Assembly: GCA_947467395.1 (NCBI GenBank)
Contig: CANIIC010000011.1
Location: 1 to 46,411 of the forward strand
DNA: 46,411 bases
Reading direction: 5' to 3'
Source: Bryobacterales bacterium
GTDB lineage: Bacteria; Acidobacteriota; Terriglobia; Bryobacterales; Bryobacteraceae
Part shown: positions 40,786-46,411 of the stretch, one piece after another
Layout: the number at the start of each line of letters is the position of its first letter
Numbering within the stretch: the stretch's first letter is position 1
The notes under the pieces: model-generated
The model's database searches: none
What the model was told of the DNA's origin: nothing
The model's input: the letters and a program-made list of their open reading frames with translations, nothing else
Position numbers and translations under genes: made by a program

Positions 40786-41556
40786 ATGCCCGCCCAAACC
40801 GATCCCTCAACATTAAGCGTCCGTCAGCTCGCCGAGAAGTCTCGCGGGGAGATGATCCCGCTGTCCAGCTCCATCTCCTACTTCTGCGCCTCCGGGCCCA
40901 TGTCGGAAGAGGAACTCAAGGAGTATCTGAAGGAACCGGTCGCCGCGCTCCCCCCGACCATCGCCGCCGCGCTGCCCAAGTTGTCGATCCTGCTGGTGCC
41001 CTACCTGGCCCGCAAGTCCAAGTCTGCCGCCAAGACGAAAGTGTCGCCGGAGATTCCGGAGTACGTCTACACCGAAAAACCGCCCGCCAAGGAAGCCTCC
41101 GCGGCTGCCCAGCTCACGCTGAGCGGCGAAACCGTCCTTGCCTTCGCGCTCAAAGACCGCGAGATCGCGGAGTATCACTATCGCTTCTATCACCTGCTGG
41201 CCAGCGTCATCGGCGATCAGCTGACCGAAGACATCGAATCGCGCTACATCCGCCTGCTGATGGAAGAACTGAACGCCGACGCGCATGGCGAAGTCGACGA
41301 AGCCAGTTGGCGCCTGAAGCAGAACCTGCGCCGCACCAAGTCCATCGCCAGCAACCGCAACTTCCAGAAGTACGCGCGCCAGAGCTTTGTCGATTCCCTG
41401 ACGCTCTACCTGCACGGCATCTGCTGCGACATCGACGTCGATAGCGGCCCGCGCCAGATCCCCAGCCGCTACCTGCGCAAGCGCCTGATGCTGCTCGAAG
41501 AAATCTACCCGCCGCCCAAGGGGTATGCGGTGTTCCCCGAACAAGTCAACGCGTAA
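40786..41556 (+). CDS. Conserved-looking protein of unknown function
   Basis: The 256-residue soluble protein has no signal or membrane segment. It starts with a short region (RQLAEKSRGEMIPLSS), then an acidic/hydrophobic patch (ALPKLSILLVPYLARK), a charged linker, and a helical C-terminal half with EYHYRFYHLLASVIGDQL, RLKQNLRRTKSIASNRNF and YLHGICCDIDVDSGPRQI. I do not recognise a family or active-site motif. The ATG has only AGGA immediately adjacent, and a TACAAT box at 40764-40769 lies 16 nt before it. It is 37 nt after the FHA-GAF-SpoIIE gene, with its own probable promoter, so a functional link is plausible but not required. Confidence 0.75.
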   Translation: MPAQTDPSTLSVRQLAEKSRGEMIPLSSSISYFCASGPMSEEELKEYLKEPVAALPPTIAAALPKLSILLVPYLARKSKSAAKTKVSPEIPEYVYTEKPPAKEASAAAQLTLSGETVLAFALKDREIAEYHYRFYHLLASVIGDQLTEDIESRYIRLLMEELNADAHGEVDEASWRLKQNLRRTKSIASNRNFQKYARQSFVDSLTLYLHGICCDIDVDSGPRQIPSRYLRKRLMLLEEIYPPPKGYAVFPEQVNA

Positions 41557-41598
41557 GAACACCGTTCATCGCGGTGCGCTAGACTCCTTCAAACGAGT

Positions 41599-42081
41599 AT
41601 GCGCACCGCGATTCTGCTTTCCATGGCCCTTCTCAGCCTGTCCTGCGCTCAGCCTGAGCCACAGGCACCGCCCAAGCCCGCATTCAAGCCCGAAACGATT
41701 CTCAACCTGGAACGCGCCGCGCTCGATCGCTGGGGCCACGGCGATCCCAGCGGCTATCTGGAGCTCTACGCGCCCGAGATCACTTACTTCGACCCCACCA
41801 CCGAGGCCTCCATCAAGGGCCTCGCCGCCATGCAGAAATACTACGCGCCGCTTGCGGGCAAGATCCAGGTCGAACGCTACGCGATGCGCAACATCTCCAT
41901 CCAGCAGCACGGCGACGTCGTAGCCTTGAGCTACAACCTGATCAACCTCGGCGCCAGCTTCGACGGCAAACCTGAAAATCCGCCGCGCCCCTGGAACTCC
42001 ACCAAGATCTACGCGCAGATCAACGGCCAGTGGAAGATCATCCACGACCATTGGTCGTATATTAAGCCACAGCTGAAGTAG
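41599..42081 (+). CDS. DUF4440/SnoaL-like lipoprotein
   Basis: The 160-residue protein has a lipoprotein signal (ILLSMALLSLSCAQ, lipidated Cys16) and a Pro-rich stalk (QPEPQAPPKPAFKP). The rest is a compact NTF2-like fold: LNLERAALDRWGHGDPSGYL, YAPEITYFDPTTEASIKGL and GQWKIIHDHWSY at the end, the usual closing strand of DUF4440 proteins. Such proteins bind small ligands or act as isomerase-like enzymes; no catalytic residues can be named here. It should be attached to an envelope membrane. TAGACT (41580-41585) ends 13 nt before the ATG, without a clear ribosome site. Confidence 0.85.
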   Translation: MRTAILLSMALLSLSCAQPEPQAPPKPAFKPETILNLERAALDRWGHGDPSGYLELYAPEITYFDPTTEASIKGLAAMQKYYAPLAGKIQVERYAMRNISIQQHGDVVALSYNLINLGASFDGKPENPPRPWNSTKIYAQINGQWKIIHDHWSYIKPQLK

Positions 42082-42105
42082 CCCCCCAGCGTGATACGCT
42101 CAAGC

Positions 42106-43446
42106 ATGATCGCCAGGTTCGCGCTGTCAGCCTGCGTGGTTTGCGGGCTTTTTACAGCAAACGCACAACAAAAGACCTTCCCCTTTCCTTACACGGAATC
42201 CGACCTCGAGAACGGACTCCGGCTCATCACCATCCCCACCGACGCACCGAATCTCGTCTCGGTCTACGTCGTGGTGCAAACCGGATCGCGCAATGAAGTG
42301 GAGCCCGGCAAGACCGGCTTCGCGCATCTGTTCGAACACATGATGTTCCGCGGTACCGAAAAGTACCCGGCCAAGCGCTACGGCGAAGTCCTGCAAAACG
42401 CGGGTGCGGCCTCGAACGCCTACACCAGCGATGACCTCACCGTCTATCACACGACCTTCTCCAAGGACGATCTTCCCGAGATCCTCGCTATGGAGGCCGA
42501 CCGTTTCCAGAACCTGAAGTTCACGCCCGAAGACATCCGCACCGAAGCCGGCGCGGTGCTCGGGGAATACAACAAGAACAGTTCCGACCCCAGCCGCAAG
42601 ATCGACGAAGTCCTGCGTGAAACGGCCTTCGATCGCCACACCTACAAACACACCACCATGGGCTTCGAAGCCGACGTTCGCGACATGCCGAACCAGTTCG
42701 ACTACAGCCAGAAGTTCTTCGATCGCTACTATCGCCCCGAATACGCCACGCTCGTCGTCACCGGCGACATCGATCCAAAGGCCGTCCGGGCCTTGGTCGA
42801 CAAGTCGTGGGGCAGTTGGAAACACGGCAGCTACCATCCCGACATTCCGGCCGAGCCTCCGCAGAACGGCCCGCGCACCGCGCATGTCGATTGGCCGCAA
42901 GCGACGCTGCCCATGCTCAACATCGCGTTCCGCGCACCGGCCTACTCGGACACTAGCAAGGACGCCGCCGCGCTCTACATGCTGGGACGCTTAGCGTTCT
43001 CACAGACCTCGCCGCTGTATCAGAAGCTGGTCGTCACCGAACAGAAGCTCGACAGTTTCTCCGCCAGTTTCCCGCGCCGCGTTGATCCCAGCCTGTTCCG
43101 CGTCTCCGCGCGATTGAAGAATCCCGCCGACATGGATTACGTGCAGAGCGAGATCCTCAAGACCATCGCTTCCCTGCGCGAGACGCTGCTCCCTGAAGCG
43201 CAACTGAACGCCGCCAAGAGCCGCGAACGGTACGCATTCCCCCTGCAACTCGATAACAGCGATTCGCTGGCCGACGCCGTCGCGGGCTTTGTCGCGCTCG
43301 CGCGAACCACTGGCACCATCGACAAATACTACGCGGTGCTGGCCTCGCTCACGCCTGAAGATCTGCGCGACGCGGCTCGCAAGTACCTCACAGAAACCTC
43401 GCGCACCACGGTCACGCTCACTGGACCCGAAGGAGGCAAGAAATGA
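42106..43446 (+). CDS. Secreted M16 zinc peptidase, catalytic subunit
   Basis: The 446-residue protein starts at 42106 (MIARFALSACVVCGLFTANA, a signal peptide). The inverted zinc motif HLFEH (74-78) and the distal ligand E154 (LGEYNKN), 75 residues after the last His, give the complete HxxEH-x75-E site. Later family segments are YYRPEYATLVVTGDIDPKAV, PMLNIAFRAPAYSD and the C-terminal QLDNSDSLADAV. M16B peptidases of this kind usually act as heterodimers with a non-catalytic partner, here the next gene, whose ATG overlaps this stop. TACGCT (42095-42100), with an extended TG, ends 5 nt before the ATG. Periplasmic peptide or misfolded protein turnover is the expected role. Confidence 0.94.
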   Translation: MIARFALSACVVCGLFTANAQQKTFPFPYTESDLENGLRLITIPTDAPNLVSVYVVVQTGSRNEVEPGKTGFAHLFEHMMFRGTEKYPAKRYGEVLQNAGAASNAYTSDDLTVYHTTFSKDDLPEILAMEADRFQNLKFTPEDIRTEAGAVLGEYNKNSSDPSRKIDEVLRETAFDRHTYKHTTMGFEADVRDMPNQFDYSQKFFDRYYRPEYATLVVTGDIDPKAVRALVDKSWGSWKHGSYHPDIPAEPPQNGPRTAHVDWPQATLPMLNIAFRAPAYSDTSKDAAALYMLGRLAFSQTSPLYQKLVVTEQKLDSFSASFPRRVDPSLFRVSARLKNPADMDYVQSEILKTIASLRETLLPEAQLNAAKSRERYAFPLQLDNSDSLADAVAGFVALARTTGTIDKYYAVLASLTPEDLRDAARKYLTETSRTTVTLTGPEGGKK

Positions 43447-44915
43447 GACGTCTCCTTCTTCTGCTGACCTTGGCCGCGTCGCTGTTACCCGCGCAAATGC
43501 GGACCGTCACCCTACCCAGCCAGTCCGCCGTCGTGAACTTCCGCATCGCGTTTACGACCGGCGCTGTGAAAGATCCACCCGGGAAATCCGGCCTTGCGCG
43601 ACTCACCGCCTCGATGCTCGCAGGCGGCGGCACCAAGGACATGACGTATCGTCAGGTCACCGAAGCCTTCTATCCCTTGGCCGCCGGGCTCAGCAGCCAG
43701 GTCGATCAGGAGATGACCGTCTTCAGCGGCGCAACGCACACCGACAATCTACAGACCTACTACAAGCTGGTCCGCGCGATGCTGCTCGAACCCGGCTGGC
43801 GCGAAGACGACTTCCGCCGCATCAAGGATCTGTTGATCAACTCGATCCGCACAGGCCTGCGCAGCAGCAACGATGAAGAACTCGGCAAAGAGGTTCTGTA
43901 CTCCACCCTCTACGCCGGATCGCCGTACGGATTCTACAGCCAAGGTGCGGTCTCGAATCTGGAACGCATCACGCTCGACGACGTGAAGCTGTTCTACGCG
44001 CAGCACTACCGCCAGTCGAACCTGATCCTCGGCCTCGCCGGTGGCTACACGCCGGAGTTCCTCGCCACCGTCCGCAAGGACTTCGCGACGCTCCCGGAAA
44101 GAGACGAAACCCCGCTCCCGAAGATCGAACCTGCGAAGCTCGAACACACCCGCGCCGTCATCGTGGAAAAGAACACGCAGCCCATCGCGTTTTCCTTCGG
44201 CTACCCCATCGACGTGAAGCGTGGCGATCCCGACTATGCGGCCTTGCTGGTGATGCAGTCCTACTTCGGACCGCATCGCAACAGCGGTGGCCGCCTGTTC
44301 CAGCGCATCCGTGAAATCCGAGGCATCAACTATGGCGATTACGCCTACATCGAATACTTCCCACGCGGCATGTTCCAGTTCCAACCGGACCCGAACATTC
44401 CCCGTCGCAGCCAGATCTTCCAAATCTGGATTCGCCCGGTGGAGCCCGCTACCGCTGCCTTCAGCCTGCGCTTAGCCGCGTATGAACTGAACAAGCTGAT
44501 CACAGAAGGCATCCCCGCCGCCGACTTCGACCGCACGAAAGCGTTCCTCACCAAGAACCTCGATGTGCTCACCTCCACCAAGAGCGACGAACTCGGCTAC
44601 GCCATCGACAGCCTCTACTACGGCATCCCGAACTATGTGCAGTATGTGAAGGCCGCCGTCGCCAAGCTCACGCGCGAGCAGGTCAACGCCGCGATCAAGA
44701 AACACCTTCGCACCGATCGCATGCAGATCGTCGCCATCGCGAACCACGTCGAACAATTCAAGGCACAACTCCTGGATGGCGCGATCTCCACGATCCAGTA
44801 CAACGCCCCGCCCCCGACCGAGGTCCTCGAAGAGGACAAGACCGTCGGCAAATGGAAGCTAGGTCTGCGCGAGGAGGACGTGCGCATCCTCCCCGTCGAC
44901 CAGATCTTTCAGTAG
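43443..44915 (+). CDS. Secreted M16-like protein, non-catalytic partner
   Basis: The 490-residue protein has a signal peptide (MRRLLLLLTLAASLLPAQ). The M16 fold is clear (VVNFRIAFTTGAVKDPPGKS, FYAQHYRQSNLILGLAGGYT), but the zinc motif is replaced by LARLTASML, so it cannot bind the catalytic metal. The second half keeps RLFQRIREIRGINYGDYAYI, the Arg/Tyr element that the inactive partner of M16B heterodimers donates to the active site. The ATGA overlap with the preceding gene argues for coupled synthesis of the two chains. It ends 6 nt before the convergent small membrane gene. Confidence 0.92.
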   Translation: MRRLLLLLTLAASLLPAQMRTVTLPSQSAVVNFRIAFTTGAVKDPPGKSGLARLTASMLAGGGTKDMTYRQVTEAFYPLAAGLSSQVDQEMTVFSGATHTDNLQTYYKLVRAMLLEPGWREDDFRRIKDLLINSIRTGLRSSNDEELGKEVLYSTLYAGSPYGFYSQGAVSNLERITLDDVKLFYAQHYRQSNLILGLAGGYTPEFLATVRKDFATLPERDETPLPKIEPAKLEHTRAVIVEKNTQPIAFSFGYPIDVKRGDPDYAALLVMQSYFGPHRNSGGRLFQRIREIRGINYGDYAYIEYFPRGMFQFQPDPNIPRRSQIFQIWIRPVEPATAAFSLRLAAYELNKLITEGIPAADFDRTKAFLTKNLDVLTSTKSDELGYAIDSLYYGIPNYVQYVKAAVAKLTREQVNAAIKKHLRTDRMQIVAIANHVEQFKAQLLDGAISTIQYNAPPPTEVLEEDKTVGKWKLGLREEDVRILPVDQIFQ

Positions 44916-44921
44916 CTCAAC

Positions 44922-45128
44922 TCAGGCGTGGTGCTGCGGTCGAAAGATCCGGAGCACCCCGCCGATGAAGTTCCCCAGCCGGCGATCTTCCAACTGCGTC
45001 GCCAATAGAAACGCTCCCGCCGTCGCGATCGCGCCAATCGGCGCAACCGGCACTTCCGTCTTGTGCGCCAACGTGCAAAATCCCGCGACCGCAGCGACCG
45101 CAATCGGAACAAACTGTTTAATCGTCAT
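44922..45128 (-). CDS. Small two-helix membrane protein, unknown
   Basis: The 68-residue protein begins at an ATG preceded by GGAGGG (6 nt). One hydrophobic helix (FVPIAVAAVAGFCTLAHK) and a second (VAPIGAIATAGAFLLATQL) are followed by a basic tail (EDRRLGNFIGGVLRIFRPQ). The tail may be amphipathic. The frame continues upstream into recA antisense, but that part has no support. It is divergent from recA and convergent with the M16-like gene. No family is recognised. Confidence 0.7.
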   Translation of the reverse strand: MTIKQFVPIAVAAVAGFCTLAHKTEVPVAPIGAIATAGAFLLATQLEDRRLGNFIGGVLRIFRPQHHA

Positions 45129-45173
45129 AGAATCCCTCCATTCCGTGCGCATAATCTGAGCAAGTAATTTTCC

Positions 45174-45198
45174 AGATCCCTTGAGAACTTCCGGATCT
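45174..45198. promoter_or_regulatory. AGATCC-N13-GGATCT dyad upstream of recA
   Basis: A 6-bp inverted repeat with 13-nt spacer lies 31-55 nt before the recA ATG. It is in the expected position for an operator, and no E. coli-type (CTGT-N8-ACAG) or Bacillus-type (GAAC-N4-GTTC) LexA box is seen in this stretch. A role in damage control is a guess. Confidence 0.35.
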
Positions 45199-45228
45199 TT
45201 CGGCCACCACTCCCACGAGGTGCCCAAT

Positions 45229-46284
45229 ATGCTTCCGTCTCCCGAACGCAGCCGCCAGATCCTGCAAACGCTCACACAACTGGAGAAACAATTCGGCAAA
45301 GGCTCTGTCCTACGCCTGGGCTCGCGCAACGCCCTGCCCGTCACTGCGATCTCCACCGGATCCATCTCCGTCGATGCCGCTCTCGGCGTCGGCGGCCTCC
45401 CGCGCGGCCGCGTCATCGAAATCTTCGGGCCCGAATCTTCCGGCAAGACAACGCTTGCGCTGCACGTGATCGCCGAGGCCCAAGCCGCTGGAGGCACCGC
45501 TGCCTTCGTCGACGCAGAACACGCGCTCGACCCCACGTATGCACGCAAGCTCGGCGTCGATGTGGACAACCTGCTGGTCTCGCAGCCCGACTACGGAGAG
45601 CAAGCCCTCGAAATCACCAGCTCTCTGGTCGCCTCTGGAGTGATCGATATCGTGGTGGTCGATTCCGTCGCCGCGCTGGTCCCCAAAGCCGAACTCGAAG
45701 GCGAAATGGGCGACAGCTTCATGGGCCTCCACGCGCGCCTCATGTCGCAGGCCATGCGCAAGCTGACCGGATCGGTGGCCAAGACCAACGCCTGCATGAT
45801 CTTCATCAATCAGGTGCGCGAGAAGATCGGCGTGATGTTCGGCAACCCCGAAACCACCACCGGCGGCCGAGCCCTCAAGTTCTACTCCTCGGTCCGCTGC
45901 GAAGTCCGCCGCGCCGCCGCGATCAAGGATGGCGACACCGTCATCGGCAACCGCACCAAGATCAAGATTGTAAAGAACAAGGTTGCCGCGCCCTTCCGGG
46001 AAGCCGAAGTCGACATCCTGTACGGCCACGGTATCTCCCGCGAAGGCGACCTGCTCGACCTCGGCGCCGAAAACGGTATCGTCGAAAAAGCCGGAGCCTG
46101 GTTCAGCTATGCCGGCGAACGCTTAGGCCAAGGCCGCGACAACGCCCGCAGCTACCTGATCGAGAACCCCGCCGTGCGCCAGAAGATCGATACCGCGCTG
46201 CGTGCGAAGCTCGGCCTGGGAGCGGAATCGAAACCCGCCGCATCGGAGTCCCAAACCTCGCAGAGCACCGCTGCTTCGGCATAG
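45229..46284 (+). CDS. recA: Recombinase RecA
   Basis: The 351-residue RecA catalyses strand exchange and activates SOS autoproteolysis. The ATG at 45229 has GAGGTG 8 nt upstream; in-frame sequence before it is not family-like. Walker A GPESSGKT is at 67-74, Walker [20 protein letters not shown]1 [19 protein letters not shown]2 [20 protein letters not shown], and [10 protein letters not shown] is also present. The C-terminal domain ([19 protein letters not shown]) is complete, and the tail after 330 is Ser/Ala/Gln-rich rather than acidic as in E. coli. It is followed 32 nt later by the M13-like gene. No recX lies next to it. Confidence 0.98.
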   Translation: MLPSPERSRQILQTLTQLEKQFGKGSVLRLGSRNALPVTAISTGSISVDAALGVGGLPRGRVIEIFGPESSGKTTLALHVIAEAQAAGGTAAFVDAEHALDPTYARKLGVDVDNLLVSQPDYGEQALEITSSLVASGVIDIVVVDSVAALVPKAELEGEMGDSFMGLHARLMSQAMRKLTGSVAKTNACMIFINQVREKIGVMFGNPETTTGGRALKFYSSVRCEVRRAAAIKDGDTVIGNRTKIKIVKNKVAAPFREAEVDILYGHGISREGDLLDLGAENGIVEKAGAWFSYAGERLGQGRDNARSYLIENPAVRQKIDTALRAKLGLGAESKPAASESQTSQSTAASA

Positions 46285-46316
46285 CAACACCCATCCGCAC
46301 GCTTACAATGGAGGAC

Positions 46317-46411
46317 ATGCGAGCTGTCCTCCTTGTAGCTACCCTGGCCGCCAGCGCCGCCTTTGCACAATCCGGCTTCGACGTCCTCTCCCTCAACCGG
46401 GCCGTCGATCC
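46317..46411 (+). CDS. Probable secreted M13 family metallopeptidase (N-terminus only)
   Basis: Only 31 codons are visible before the window ends. They encode a signal peptide (MRAVLLVATLAASAAFAQ) and SGFDVLSLNRAVDP. The latter resembles the mature N-terminus of bacterial M13 (PepO/neprilysin-like) peptidases, which open with a similar Asp-Arg-x-Val-x-Pro segment before their DFYxxAxGxW motif. The assignment is inferred from this short stretch alone. TACAAT (46304-46309) ends 7 nt before the ATG, so the transcript could begin almost at the start codon; GGAGG at 46310-46314 is only 2 nt from the ATG. An ATG at 46308 in the same frame is an alternative. Confidence 0.5.
   Translation, partial: MRAVLLVATLAASAAFAQSGFDVLSLNRAVD

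Noticed and set aside
1-46411. CRISPR arrays, tRNA/rRNA genes, insertion sequences or prophage
   Set aside because: I saw no regularly spaced direct repeats, cloverleaf-like regions, transposase or integrase motifs on either strand.

Overview
The window is GC-rich bacterial chromosome that most likely comes from an acidobacterium of the Solibacter/Bryobacter lineage. The main evidence is the C-terminal domain known as TIGR03437, which is typical of Solibacter-type Acidobacteriota. It occurs at the end of two very different secreted proteins (12337-15309 and 31945-34551). The genes are densely packed, many overlap by an ATGA, and I see no insertion sequences, tRNA, rRNA or CRISPR. Both ends cut a gene: a family 2 glycosyltransferase on the left and a probable M13 peptidase on the right.

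Layout. 1-3105: glycosyltransferase fragment, secreted M48 protease, mscL, a small Cys-pair/coiled-coil protein and endonuclease III (nth). 3139-5727: a three-gene operon of two paralogous secreted DUF8021-like proteins around a cupin. 5720-28269 is almost entirely minus strand. Read in the direction of transcription it holds an MFS transporter, a NarL/LuxR-type regulator, two multi-membrane GT-C/GT87-like proteins, a small coupled ORF, a Tad pilus assembly cluster (tadV-cpaB-cpaC-cpaE-cpaF-tadB-tadC), a 30-residue membrane peptide, a giant beta-propeller/TIGR03437 protein, a small outer-membrane barrel, a decaheme cytochrome with a large outer-membrane barrel (a candidate porin-cytochrome conduit), a small membrane protein and a STAND NTPase with helical repeats.

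28279-31848: YpfJ-type metallopeptidase, YceI, a tandem GNAT and a paraoxonase-like secreted protein. 31945-34551: a fused FnIII / diheme cytochrome c peroxidase / TIGR03437 protein. 34594-37364: accD coupled to an ABC-F protein. 37376-46411: DUF486 protein, penicillin-binding transpeptidase, FHA-GAF-SpoIIE phosphatase, an unrecognised protein, a DUF4440-like lipoprotein, a catalytic/non-catalytic M16 pair, a small membrane protein, recA and the M13 fragment.

Functional themes. There are two independent c-heme systems (decaheme plus porin; MauG-type peroxidase), a Tad secretion machine with no visible pilin or pseudopilins, and several envelope peptidases. The most unexpected regulatory signal is a TANNNT box 5-10 nt ahead of many start codons that lack a Shine-Dalgarno sequence, which suggests leaderless mRNAs. 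The strongest candidates for something under-described are that signal, the porin-decaheme module, the peroxidase fusion, and the STAND NTPase with a perfect dyad over its start region.
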